From: UBA6902 sp964393845
GTDB lineage: Bacteria > Nitrospirota > Thermodesulfovibrionia > UBA6902
Assembly (NCBI GenBank): GCA_964393845.1
Contig: CAYMUX010000012.1
Location: 1 to 44,866, forward strand
Length of the DNA: 44,866 nucleotides
Direction of reading: 5' to 3'
Under the pieces are notes generated by a model. It had not been told where the DNA came from, ran no database searches, and saw nothing but the letters and a program-made list of their open reading frames with translations. This document shows positions 34,512-44,400 of this stretch, piece after piece (the stretch's first letter is position 1; every line of letters starts with the position of its first letter). The position numbers and the translations under genes are program-made.

Positions 34512-35714
34512 TCATTTAATGAGTGTTATAAGTTTAAATATCGGCAGATACATCGCTACTACTATGAAACCGACAGTGCCTCCGAGGAAAACCATAAGAA
34601 TCGGCTCTATCATTGAAGTTAAAGCGCCGACAGCAATATCAACCTCGTCATCATAAAAATCTGCAATTTTTTCAAGCATGTTGTCCAGCGCGCCTGTGGA
34701 TTCTCCGACTGATATCATCTGTGTAACCATTGGAGGGAACACTTTTGATCTGGACAGGGGTTCAGCGATAGTTTGTCCTTCAGAAACACCCTGCCTGACT
34801 TCAAAGACAGCCTTTTCAATAACTTTATTACCGGCTGTCAAGGCTGTTATGTTAAGACCATCAAGTATAGGCACACCGCTGCTTATGAGAGTGCCAAGTG
34901 TACGCGTAAATTTTGCGACGGCAACCTTTCTCAAGAGGATGCCGACAATCGGTAATCTTAATATTATCCTGTCAATAATTTTTTTCCCTGGCTCCGTCCG
35001 CTTGAATTGAGTTATAAATACGATGATACCTATAATGGTTGCAAGACATATCAGTCCGCCGACACCGCCGAGAAAGTTGCTCATATTAATGATAAGCTGA
35101 GTGGGCGCCGGAAGATCTCCGCCGAGTTGTGTGAACATTTTGCTGAAGGTAGGCACAACGAAGACCATGATAATTACTATAACCAGAATGGCGACTGAAA
35201 TGACGACAGCGGGGTAAACCATGGCGCCTTTAACTTTTCTCTTAAGACTCTGCGCCTTTTCTATATAAGTGGAAAGTCTGATAAGTATTGTGTCAAGAAT
35301 TCCTCCAGCCTCTCCGGCTGCCACCATATTTGAATATAAATCAGAAAAGATCCGGGGATATTTTTTTAATGCCTCTGCGAACGTAGAACCTCCTTCAACG
35401 TTATTCTTTATTTCACCTATAACGGTTGCAAAGAACTTGTTTTCAGTTTGTTGTGAAAGAATTTCAAGCGCCTGCACAAGGGGCAGACCGGCGCCGATCA
35501 TTGTGGCAAACTGTCTTGTAAAAATAACAAGGTCTTTGTCCTTTACGCTGCCGCCGAAACTAAAGAGCGGCTTTGATTTCTGAGATATATTTGCTGGTAT
35601 TATGCGCTGTTTTCTCAGATAGGCTTGTACTTCTTCCTTGGAAGCAGCTGTCAGCTCACCTTTAACTACGGCCCCTTTTGCAGATTTGCCGGACCATTTA
35701 TATACTGTGGCCAT
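34512..35714 (-). CDS. pilC: type IV pilus inner membrane platform protein PilC
   Basis: The 400-residue protein has two T2SSF domains (about residues 65-190 and 270-390), each ending in hydrophobic helices, and the typical LVIFTRQFATMIGAGLPLVQ segment. It forms the inner membrane base on which PilB and PilT act. GGGAGATAAAA precedes the ATG. It begins 2 bp after the pilT stop, so the two are in one operon. Confidence 0.94.
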   Translation of the reverse strand: MATVYKWSGKSAKGAVVKGELTAASKEEVQAYLRKQRIIPANISQKSKPLFSFGGSVKDKDLVIFTRQFATMIGAGLPLVQALEILSQQTENKFFATVIGEIKNNVEGGSTFAEALKKYPRIFSDLYSNMVAAGEAGGILDTILIRLSTYIEKAQSLKRKVKGAMVYPAVVISVAILVIVIIMVFVVPTFSKMFTQLGGDLPAPTQLIINMSNFLGGVGGLICLATIIGIIVFITQFKRTEPGKKIIDRIILRLPIVGILLRKVAVAKFTRTLGTLISSGVPILDGLNITALTAGNKVIEKAVFEVRQGVSEGQTIAEPLSRSKVFPPMVTQMISVGESTGALDNMLEKIADFYDDEVDIAVGALTSMIEPILMVFLGGTVGFIVVAMYLPIFKLITLIK

Positions 35715-35716
35715 TT

Positions 35717-36805
35717 TTATCTCCCTTTTCCTACCGCAGAAGAAGCCTTCTGCATCATATTAAGTAATTCGTCCGGTATAGTGGATTTGGACAGGGCTTC
35801 TTCATGGGATAGGTCACCTTTTTTAAATAATTCAAAAAGAGACTGATTCATTGTCTGCATATTATACTTTGACTGACCTGCCTGCATCATCGAATATATC
35901 TGGTGGGTTTTGTCTTCCCTTATGAGGTTTCTGATAGCAGGAGTCGGAACTAAAATTTCAACTGCAAGCACCCTTCCATTCCCCGATCTTTTCGGGATCA
36001 GCTGCTGTGCTATTATACCTTCCAGGACAAAGGAAAGCTGTACTCTTATTTGTTCCTGCTGATGTGCCGGGAATACATCTATAATTCGGTTTATTGCCTG
36101 GACGGTGTTGTTTGTATGCAGTGTTGCGAAGGTCAAGTGACCGGTTTCTGAAACAGTAATTGCTGCTTCAATGGTTTCCAGGTCTCTCATTTCACCAACT
36201 AGAACTATGTCGGGATCCTGTCTTAAAATGTACTTCAAAGCATCTTTAAAGGATGCTGTATCTGAATTAACCTCTCTCTGGTTAACCAGACAGTTTTTAT
36301 GGGGATGCAGAAATTCAATGGGGTCTTCTATGGTTATTATATGCTCTTGGCGCTCGCTGTTAATCTTATCAATAATGGCTGCCAATGTTGATGATTTTCC
36401 GCAACCTGTAGGGCCTGTTATAAGAATAAGGCCCCTTGGTTTCTTTATAAGTTCATTAATAACAGGAGGAAGCCCTAGTTCCCTGAGAGTCTTTATCTGA
36501 AATGGGATCATTCTGAACGCCCCGGCAACTGCTCCCCGCTGCATAAATATGTTAGAACGAAAACGGCTGAGCCCTTTAACGCCAAAAGAAAGGTCAAGCT
36601 CATTATTCTCCTCAAACTTATGCTTCTGGGTGTCGGTAAGAATGCTGTAGCATAATGATTTTGTCTCTGCCGAGGTCAGATTTGGCTCATTAAGGGGAAC
36701 AAGTTTTCCATCAACCCTTATTCGCGGAGGCGTACCGGTGCTTATATGAAGGTCTGAAGCATTTCTTTCGATCATGGTTTTCAGTAAATCATATAACGTC
36801 GCCAT
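35717..36805 (-). CDS. pilT: twitching motility retraction ATPase PilT
   Basis: The 362-residue hexameric ATPase disassembles the pilus and drives retraction. It has the N-terminal DLHISTGTPPRIRVDG segment, Walker A GPTGCGKSST, the Asp box and the Walker B region VGEMRDLETIEAAI, and the TLHTNN His box. It lies between pilB and pilC in the classic order. TAGGAGAAGGCG precedes the ATG. The C-terminal tail (SSAVGKGR) is short. Confidence 0.95.
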   Translation of the reverse strand: MATLYDLLKTMIERNASDLHISTGTPPRIRVDGKLVPLNEPNLTSAETKSLCYSILTDTQKHKFEENNELDLSFGVKGLSRFRSNIFMQRGAVAGAFRMIPFQIKTLRELGLPPVINELIKKPRGLILITGPTGCGKSSTLAAIIDKINSERQEHIITIEDPIEFLHPHKNCLVNQREVNSDTASFKDALKYILRQDPDIVLVGEMRDLETIEAAITVSETGHLTFATLHTNNTVQAINRIIDVFPAHQQEQIRVQLSFVLEGIIAQQLIPKRSGNGRVLAVEILVPTPAIRNLIREDKTHQIYSMMQAGQSKYNMQTMNQSLFELFKKGDLSHEEALSKSTIPDELLNMMQKASSAVGKGR

Positions 36806-36896
36806 CGCCTTCTCCTATGGTAATTTCAATAATATACTTCAACGACATTTATTGTTTCCATCTTTAATATGATTATATATGGTTCCAGCGCCCCGA

Positions 36897-38594
36897 TCAA
36901 TCGGCAAATGTTACCCTTAGAATTTCTTCGACAGAAGTCATCCCTTCCTTAACTTTTGTCAATCCGCTCATTCTTAGTGTTTTCATGCCTGCTTTCATTG
37001 CAGCCTTTTTCAGGTCAGTGGCTGATGAACCTTTAACAATCATTTCTTTTATATCATCTTTCACAGGCATGACCTCATACAACGCTATCCTTCCTTTATA
37101 TCCGGTGTCGCCACAAGCTGCGCAACCCTTACCCTTCATACATTTAAATGTGTTAAGTTCATCTTGTGTAAAACCTATATTCAAGAGGGTATTTTCAGGT
37201 ACTTTCTCTTCTTCCTTACATTTTTCACAAACTTTTCTGCAAAGCCTCTGGGCTAATATTAAAAGAACTGAGGCTGAGATAAGGAACGGTTCAATCCCCA
37301 TATTTAAAAGTCTTGATATAGTGCCTGGCGCATCATTAGTATGGAGGGTGCTGAATACAAGGTGGCCTGTAAGCGCTGCCTTAACTGCAATTTCAGCTGT
37401 CTCAAAGTCTCTGATTTCACCGACCATAACAATATCAGGGTCCTGCCTCAGAAACGATCGGAGCGCGGCTGCAAACGTAAGACCAATATCTTCCCTGACA
37501 TGTACCTGGTTTATGCCTAGAAGGTTATATTCCACAGGGTCTTCTGCGGTCATGATATTTACATCTACCTTATTAACCGTACTCATGGCAGAATAAAGCG
37601 TCGTGGTTTTACCGCTCCCGGTAGGGCCGGTTACCAGCACCATGCCGAATGGCGAATGTATTGCTTCAGTAAAATCCTTTAAGGGCTTTTCTTCAAAACC
37701 GAGTTTTGTAAGATCAAGATTCAGATTGCTTTTATCCAGGATCCTCATAACGATTTTTTCACCGAAGAGTGTGGGCAGCGTTGAAACACGGAGGTCGACT
37801 GCCCGGTCTTTTATCTTTAACTTAATCCTGCCGTCCTGGGGAAGCCTCCTCTCTGCGATATCCAGTTCCGCCATAATCTTTAATCGTGATGAAAGTGCGG
37901 CCTTTAATCTAATGGGAGGCTGCATTACATCATAAAGCATGCCATCAACTCTGTATCGAATCCTTAAGGATTTTTCATAGGGTTCCAAATGAATATCACT
38001 GGCGCCTCTTGCTATGGCTTCACTAAGTATAAGATTTACGAGTTTTACTACGGGAGCTTCCTCTACAGCGCTCTTTAGTTCACTCATATCAACGTCATCA
38101 TCTGACTCCTGTATGAGGTCTAAGTCGTCATTGTTCAAATCTATGCCGCTCATAGCATCTTTCAGGTCCGATTGCTCATAGTGTTTGGATATGGCTTCTT
38201 TAATTGCGGATTCCGAGGCAACAACAGGCTCCACATCGTAACCGGTCATAAACTTAACATCATCAATCGCAAAGACATTGGAGGGATCCGTCATTGCGAG
38301 TTTCAGTGAAGCGCCGTTTTTGGAGATAGGGAATATCTGGTATTTATGAGCTACATCATAAGGGATAAATTTAATAATGGAAGGGTCTATGTCCTGGCTT
38401 GAAAGAGAAACGGCAGGCACCCCATGCTGTTTACTGAGAAATTCTACCAATGACTCTTCTGTTAAATAACCCAACTTAATGAGGTTGGAACCTACACGGC
38501 CGCCATCTTTTTTCTGTAATTCAAGGGCCTTGTTTAACTGATCTTCAGTAATAATTTTATTATTGACAAGCAGCTGTCCTAATTTTGGCGCCAT
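36897..38594 (-). CDS. pilB: type IV pilus assembly ATPase PilB
   Basis: The 565-residue extension ATPase has an N-terminal MshEN domain (about residues 1-150; KLGQLLVNNKIITEDQLNKA), which in some homologues binds cyclic di-GMP. This is of interest because a diguanylate cyclase gene lies in the same window. Walker A is GPTGSGKTTT, Walker B GEIRDFETAEIAV, and four cysteines near the end (CEKC and CAAC) bind zinc. It lies 91 bp before pilT. Confidence 0.95.
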   Translation of the reverse strand: MAPKLGQLLVNNKIITEDQLNKALELQKKDGGRVGSNLIKLGYLTEESLVEFLSKQHGVPAVSLSSQDIDPSIIKFIPYDVAHKYQIFPISKNGASLKLAMTDPSNVFAIDDVKFMTGYDVEPVVASESAIKEAISKHYEQSDLKDAMSGIDLNNDDLDLIQESDDDVDMSELKSAVEEAPVVKLVNLILSEAIARGASDIHLEPYEKSLRIRYRVDGMLYDVMQPPIRLKAALSSRLKIMAELDIAERRLPQDGRIKLKIKDRAVDLRVSTLPTLFGEKIVMRILDKSNLNLDLTKLGFEEKPLKDFTEAIHSPFGMVLVTGPTGSGKTTTLYSAMSTVNKVDVNIMTAEDPVEYNLLGINQVHVREDIGLTFAAALRSFLRQDPDIVMVGEIRDFETAEIAVKAALTGHLVFSTLHTNDAPGTISRLLNMGIEPFLISASVLLILAQRLCRKVCEKCKEEEKVPENTLLNIGFTQDELNTFKCMKGKGCAACGDTGYKGRIALYEVMPVKDDIKEMIVKGSSATDLKKAAMKAGMKTLRMSGLTKVKEGMTSVEEILRVTFAD

Positions 38595-38889
38595 TACTGC
38601 TACTACCTCTGATTTTATTTTTATATCAAATAATCCAAGGCATTAATGTGATTTCTTTCACAATGCGCAAGAATCTCACTATTGCATATATCTATTCGGC
38701 AATGTCTTATCAAATCTAAAGTGTAGAAAACAGATTGGCGGCAGTGCCTGCAAAGGCCCTAAGTTAACGATTTACAAGTAAAGATTGAGGAGATAAGCAA
38801 ACTATAGAAACCGGTAATGAGAACTACAGTCGATACAATTATCCCCCTGTTTCCGGGTATCTAGGTTAATAGCATTATCGCTGTGAATT

Positions 38890-39804
38890 TTATATGGCAG
38901 GATTAATTATGCCTGTTAATATCCTGTCAATTTCATCTTCATCATCAGGAGGCATCGGGATGTTATCGAAGAGTTCCCATTTTTCCGTATGTTCTACAGA
39001 GGAATTTGGTTCCAGTTTTGTAAGCGGGGAGAGTGTCTCTAACTCAAGCATGAAATCATTGGCATATGTTTCATATGATACGCCAAAATCCGGATATCCG
39101 ACATTGTTTTCGTGTACATAATATTTAATAAATAAATGATTATGATTGAAGTAAACTGCCCACCCATTCTCATTGGAAGTCCCGATCTTTAATGGCTGTT
39201 GAATGTCAGGGTCCTGGCGTATAACAATATATTTGTTGCCAAATATTAATCGAGGGTCGTTAAGTTTAGTATAAGGCCAAAGGGCCATTATCCTGTTTGG
39301 AAGCAATCCGGTATTTGTACTGGTTTGGGGAATGACTTCTTTGCCCCCGGTTGCCATTGCGGAAATACTCCATACTGATAATTCTACGGGCCGTAAACCC
39401 GCATTTGTGAGCCTGTGAAGAATTCTAACGTTAGTTCCCTCGGAGGAGAGCTGTATTTCCATTTCTTTCTTAATCCTCGTGGTCGGTTCAATGCCCTGTG
39501 ATGTTATAACGCCATTCGGGATTTCCTCCCAGGCAACAGGTGAATTATCAGGTTCGTATGTCCTGGATCGGTCCTCGGGGCTGTGCCAGAGCCGATGTCC
39601 TCCGTATATTCTCCATTCATCTCCTCCTTTTAAACCCAAAGTTGACCCGACTTCGCACATTTCATTTTCCTGTCCGATAAAACCGTATCGAATGATCCGG
39701 GGGCCGATATCCGTAGTTATTATCAGGTCAACTATCCCGTTTGTTATTTGTAAGCAATTGTCCCACCCCCCATAAGCTACCTTCTGCACTTTTGATTTCG
39801 GCAT
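38890..39804 (-). CDS. DUF4380-like protein
   Basis: The 304-residue soluble protein has no signal peptide. Motifs include GPRIIRYGFIGQENEM and GGHRLWHSPEDRSRTYEPDN, which match, as I recall, the DUF4380 family, related in fold to galactose mutarotase-like sugar-binding proteins. It may bind or isomerise a sugar. Its function is not established. CAGGGAGGACTATT before the ATG is a strong ribosome binding site. It is a single gene. Confidence 0.65.
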   Translation of the reverse strand: MPKSKVQKVAYGGWDNCLQITNGIVDLIITTDIGPRIIRYGFIGQENEMCEVGSTLGLKGGDEWRIYGGHRLWHSPEDRSRTYEPDNSPVAWEEIPNGVITSQGIEPTTRIKKEMEIQLSSEGTNVRILHRLTNAGLRPVELSVWSISAMATGGKEVIPQTSTNTGLLPNRIMALWPYTKLNDPRLIFGNKYIVIRQDPDIQQPLKIGTSNENGWAVYFNHNHLFIKYYVHENNVGYPDFGVSYETYANDFMLELETLSPLTKLEPNSSVEHTEKWELFDNIPMPPDDEDEIDRILTGIINPAI

Positions 39805-40172
39805 AATAGTCCTCCCTGAACCCCTAATATAGATTTAGAAATCAGGTAAGAAATAAAACCCCCTTCTGTTTAAAGGGACTTGTAAAATATCACCCAACAG
39901 GTTACATAAAACCAGGAAAGGGTTAACGGAATGATACAACAAACGATATTTCCATTCAAGTTAGATCGAGAGATTGATGCTCAGTGAGACTACCGAGTGG
40001 CACGGGTTGATAAGCTTTCATCACCTTGAGCCGCCGGGGTAAGTAATAGTTTCTTCCAATAAAAGAAAATATTTCATATAATTTCTTTCACGTGAAGAAA
40101 AATATTCTTAAAGGTTGGAAAGTTCATAAGGCAATAAGGTCAAAAAGGGTATAAGGTTTGTAAGCTTAAACT
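39805..40172. other. intergenic region with nothing recognised
   Basis: A 368-bp stretch with no gene, RNA or clear inverted repeat visible, apart from a short CCCCCTT / AAAGGG pair near 39860-39880 that recalls the GGGGGA repeats. Confidence 0.5.
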
Positions 40173-40589
40173 TTATGGACTGATAATTGCCAGAAATTCT
40201 TCAGGAGTGAGGACCGGCAGGATGTCTGCCTTGAAGTCACCTTTGTTTCTTGTAATGAGGCAGTCTGCTTTTGCCTGAACAGCGGAGTAATACTGCACGG
40301 CGTCTTCGAAATCCCTGAAATTTGATGTGAGAGAAAGATCGATCACCCGCTCGTTAACTGCTGCGACATGAAATACGATCCTGACTTTTTCGAGAATCTT
40401 TATTGCCTTTTCCCGTTTCAGTTCCTTCGACAGCAGGTAAAAAAGAGTCGGGAAGCTGAGAGAGCAGATATAACCTCTCAATTTCTTTTCCTCGATCCTT
40501 TTAAATACGCCGGCAGCCGGAGCATAAAAAGGTTCGCGCTTAAGGAATATATCAAGAAAAAAATTGATGTCACAGAGAACGGATTTCAA
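40173..40589 (-). CDS. PIN-domain toxin (VapC-like)
   Basis: A 138-residue PIN protein: LCDINFFLDIFLKREPFY holds the first Asp, NFRDFEDAVQYYSA the acidic pair and CLITRNKGDF the last. It should be an RNase toxin. Its ATG overlaps the stop of the antitoxin gene by four bases (ATGA), the usual coupled arrangement. Confidence 0.87.
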   Translation of the reverse strand: MKSVLCDINFFLDIFLKREPFYAPAAGVFKRIEEKKLRGYICSLSFPTLFYLLSKELKREKAIKILEKVRIVFHVAAVNERVIDLSLTSNFRDFEDAVQYYSAVQAKADCLITRNKGDFKADILPVLTPEEFLAIISP

Positions 40590-40834
40590 CGATATTTTTC
40601 CTCAAGATGCTTTCTGTATTCCGACAGCGGCTTCTTTACGCCTGCGCTGGATGAAAGGACGCCTGCTATTGCCGACAACACCGGTGATTCCGGTGTCTTC
40701 GTTTCTTTCCGTGCCGCAAGAGACCTGAAATAATCCTCTACTATGCGGGACAGGCTGACACCTTTGGCGCGTGCTGCCTTCTTTGCCCGAGTTATAAGTT
40801 TATCATCTATCCGTAGAGTAAGTTTTGTGGTCAT
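40586..40834 (-). CDS. ribbon-helix-helix antitoxin (DUF6364-like)
   Basis: The 82-residue protein begins TTKLTLRIDDKLITRAKKAA, a ribbon strand followed by helices, as in DUF6364/RHH antitoxins, and has a toxin-binding C-terminal tail (SEYRKHLEEKYR). CAAAGGAGGATGTC precedes the ATG. It is the antitoxin of the PIN toxin that follows. Confidence 0.83.
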   Translation of the reverse strand: MTTKLTLRIDDKLITRAKKAARAKGVSLSRIVEDYFRSLAARKETKTPESPVLSAIAGVLSSSAGVKKPLSEYRKHLEEKYR

Positions 40835-41001
40835 GACATCCTCCTTTGACGTATTTATTTTAATTTCTTATACGTCTGATGTCAAGGACTTGCCTGGAAA
40901 ACCGTAACTCCCGGCGTTACCTTATCCAACGGCCAGGTCTATTATCTTCACCTCTATCACGGCAACTGCTCGCATATCGCTTGAGGAGCTTGAAAAGAAA
41001 T

Positions 41002-41111
41002 TGTCTTGAACTGTGATTACTCAGATTTATTGATTACCTATGATTAAAAATAACTACTAATTTCTTTTATCATAGTCGATCAGTCAATCAGCTTAATCTT
41101 AGTTCAAGACA
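41002..41111. repeat. 110-bp element with TGTCTTGAACT ends
   Basis: TGTCTTGAACT (41002-41012) and AGTTCAAGACA (41101-41111) are perfect inverted copies, with GATT/AATC pairing two bases further in. The core repeats GATTA-like words (TGATTAC, TGATTAA). It is non-coding, and similar ends are familiar to me as dispersed repeats. It starts a stack of repeats before the STAND gene. Confidence 0.65.
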
Positions 41112-41266
41112 GCGATTATGTCAAAAGAGTGAATTCAGAATTCAGAAGATAAGAAAAAGGCAAGGTGGGCTGTAGGTTTTTGATTCTGACTTCTGACTTC
41201 TGTATTCTCGATTCTTAAAATTCTAATTGCTTTCCATTCATTCTTCTTGGTAACATTTTGATCATA

Positions 41267-41365
41267 TAGTAACGGCAATAAATAACTTAAGTTAAAATAT
41301 GATATTTCCTTTATATTACAGCTAATTAAATGCTTAAGATGTATTTTAATTTAATGCCGTTACTA
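41267..41365 (+). mobile_element. 99-bp MITE, copy 2, TA target duplication
   Basis: Identical to the reverse complement of 25821-25919 over all 99 bases. TA flanks each side (41265-41266 and 41366-41367). It lies 52 bp before the ATG of the STAND gene, so it is in that gene's promoter region. Confidence 0.92.
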
Positions 41366-41375
41366 TATATTAAGG

Positions 41376-41414
41376 GCTCCACCCTTTGACAAAGGGGGGT
41401 GAGGGGGGGATTTT
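41376..41414 (+). repeat. GGGGGA repeat supplying the ribosome binding site
   Basis: CCCTTTGACAAAGGGG forms the hairpin and a GTGAGGGGGGGATTTT tail follows, the same family as at 155-248. The tail ends 3 bp before the ATG at 41418, and no other purine-rich motif is near, so the repeat itself provides the Shine-Dalgarno sequence. Confidence 0.75.
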
Positions 41415-41417
41415 AAT

Positions 41418-44400
41418 ATGCCGGTATCCCAAAAGACATTTCGAGTATTCGTAAGTTCGACCTTTACTGACATGCGGGCGGAGAGGCGGGTTTTGCAGGA
41501 GACGGTATTCCCGCGTTTGAAGGCTTTATGTGAAAGCCGGGGGACGAGTTTTCAGGCTGTGGATTTGAGGTGGGGGGTTAATGAGGAGGCGCAGCTTGAT
41601 CAGAAGACGATGGATATCTGCCTCAATGAGATTCACAGATGTCAGAAGCTGTCACCCAAGCCCAACTTCATAATCCTCCTTGGGGACAGATACGGGTGGC
41701 AGCCAGTGCCCGGAAAAATTCCTTCTTCTGAAATGGATGAAATTCTTACCCGCCTGCCTGACAATGAAAAAGATTTTATAGAGAATTGGTATAAAAAAGA
41801 TTTAAACGCAGTACCGTCCGAACATGTACTTCAACCAAGGGAAGGTGAATATGAGGATTACAACAACTGGCGGGTTGTTGAAGACCGTCTGAGGGAGATA
41901 TTAAGAGAGTCTGTCATGAAAACCAATTTCACAGAAGAGCAAAGGGTCAAATACTTCGCCTCCGCAACTCATCAGGAGATAATAAGGGGTGCGCTGAATC
42001 CGCCAGAGGGGGTGATAGATCCTGAAGAGCATGTCTTTGCGTATTTGCGAACAATGAGAAACCTGCCTGAGAATATTGAGGCAAAAGACTTTATTGACCT
42101 GTCCGGAAATAGCAGAGATCAGTATGCAAAGGATCAGTTGAAAAAACTGAGGACAGATTTAAATACCAAATTACGGAAAGAACATATCTACGAATACGAA
42201 GCTGAGTGGGAGAAAAAATGCAAAGTTGATGACATCGAGGCATTCGGTGAAAGGGTATATTCAGACCTTGAAACTATCATAAAGGCGCAATTTGAGGAGA
42301 TTGCCATTGATGACCCCGCCGTGAAGGAAATAAAGCTGCATGAAGAGTTCAGGCAGCAGCGGCTTCAACATTTCACAGGCAGAGATGAAGCGCTGAAGGC
42401 AATAAGAGATTATCTTCAAGGCAAATCCCAAAAGATATTTTCAATAATTGGTGCATCAGGTTCGGGCAAGACGAGCATTATAGCCAAGGCAATTGAGGAG
42501 TCATTGAAAAATCCCCCCATCCCCCCTTTGTCAAAGGGGGGTACTGAAGAATCCTCTGATTCCCCCTCTTTGGGAAGGGAGAGAATTGAAGGGGACTCCG
42601 ATGGTTCCCCTCTTTGGAAAAGAGGGGGTAGGGGAGATTTTTCGACAAATGAAGAATTTCCGGGAGTATCAGTTTTCCGCTTCATCGGCACAACCTCAAA
42701 CACCTCAGATGCCTTCAAACTGCTGACCCAGATAATCAGACAGATCACAGACCAATACGGGGTGGAGATGAATTCACTTTTCAAAGAGGGAGAGGATGAA
42801 AAGAAGTTCTCAACACTTCATGGGCTTAAAGAACTCTTCCAAAGATGTTTGAGTCTTGCAAGCAGTGAAAAGCCGCTCATAATATTCCTCGATGCGTTTG
42901 ACCAGTTGTCCGGAGACCTGTCATCGCTGTCATTGGACTGGATGCCGAAGGAGTTACCTGAAAATGTAAGGATGGTGGTATCGGCGCTGCCGGAACTGAG
43001 AGACAGGCTGTCATATACAGAAGTATTTGAGTTAAATGAGATGAGTGAAGAAGACGCCTCGGAACTTCTGAAGAAATGGCTTGGTTCAATTCGCAGGACT
43101 TTGCAGGACAATCAAAGAAATGAGGTCATAAACAAATTCACTGCCAACGGCACCCCCCTGTATCTCAGGCTTGCATTTGAGAAGGCAAAGAACTGGCGAT
43201 CTTATACAACGAATACGGTTTTGAAGGAAGATATAGATGGAATATTGGGAGAATATTTTGATGATCTTCAGAAGAATCATGGTGAACTTTTGGTGGAGAA
43301 GTTCTGCGGCTATGTGTTAAGCGGAAAATATCAGGGGCTTACAGAGAATGAATTGCTGGATTTATTTGTGTTTGATCCGGAATACTGGCCTCACTTTATA
43401 GCTGACTGCCATCCTGATCACAAACAAGAAGTAACTGAGATGGGCAAACTTCCCGTTATCGTATGGTCACGACTCTTCCTCGATATAGAGCCATATCTGA
43501 CAGAGAAAGATGCAGACGGAGTTCCGATTATATCCTTCTATCATCGGAAGTTTATTGAGTATGCGCGAGATAGATATCTGCATTACCCCACTTTGGATAA
43601 CGCCCCCGCCGTCGGCCCCCCCTCTTATTTTAAGAGGGGGAAGGGGGAGTTACTTTCGTCATACCACAACACCCTTGCCGACTATTTTGAAAAAGCACCC
43701 CTCTATCTTGATGAAAAAGAAAAAGTACCAAATGTCAGGAAGGTTGTAGAGCAGCCCTATCAGCAGACGATGGGAGGGCAATGGGAAGACGTAGCAGACA
43801 AGACATTGGCTAACTTCCCCTTCCTCATGTCAAAGACAAAGGCTGATATGGTTGAGGGGATTCTGAATGATTATCACTTTACATTCGCAAGTGCTCCACA
43901 GGAGACAAAGGAGAAGTTGAATTTGTGGGAAGCATTTTTCAGAGAGAGAATGCATATCCTCCGACGCAGAAATGACGAATGGCCAGCATACAAGATACTT
44001 CTTCAGCTTGCTGTTGAACATGCTGATGATAGCCCCATTACACAGGGTTCTGAACAATATCTCAAGGACGGCAAGGTTGACTGGGCCTGGATAAGGAGAA
44101 TGCAGAGAGTCAAGGAGACAGGAATAGACCCCTGTAGTGCTGTGCTTGAGGGGCATACAGATTTTATAAGAGGCGCGCTTGAGTTAAAAGACGGGAGGAT
44201 ACTGTCATGGTCAAGTGATAACACTCTTCGTCTCTGGGACAGAGGAGGGGCATTGCTTAAGGTGCTTGAAAGGCATAAAGATAGAGTAGAAGGCGCGCTT
44301 GAGTTAAGAGACGGGAGGATACTATCGCGGTCATGGGATAATACCCTTCGTATTTGGGACAAGGAGGGGAGATCGCTTAAGGTGTTTGATGGTCATACAA

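Noticed and set aside
40915..40985. Possible fragment of a coding gene (TPGVTLSNGQVYYLHLYHGN) downstream of the antitoxin start
   Set aside because: Too short, no start, no recognised family; it ends at once and borders a repeat.
42512..42642. CRISPR-like array inside the STAND gene
   Set aside because: The units are palindromes that differ from one another, with no spacers of regular length.
44003..44362. Long minus-strand frame opposite the WD40 repeats
   Set aside because: It is the mirror of a repetitive coding region; its Ser/Leu-rich periodic sequence follows from the WD40 codons.
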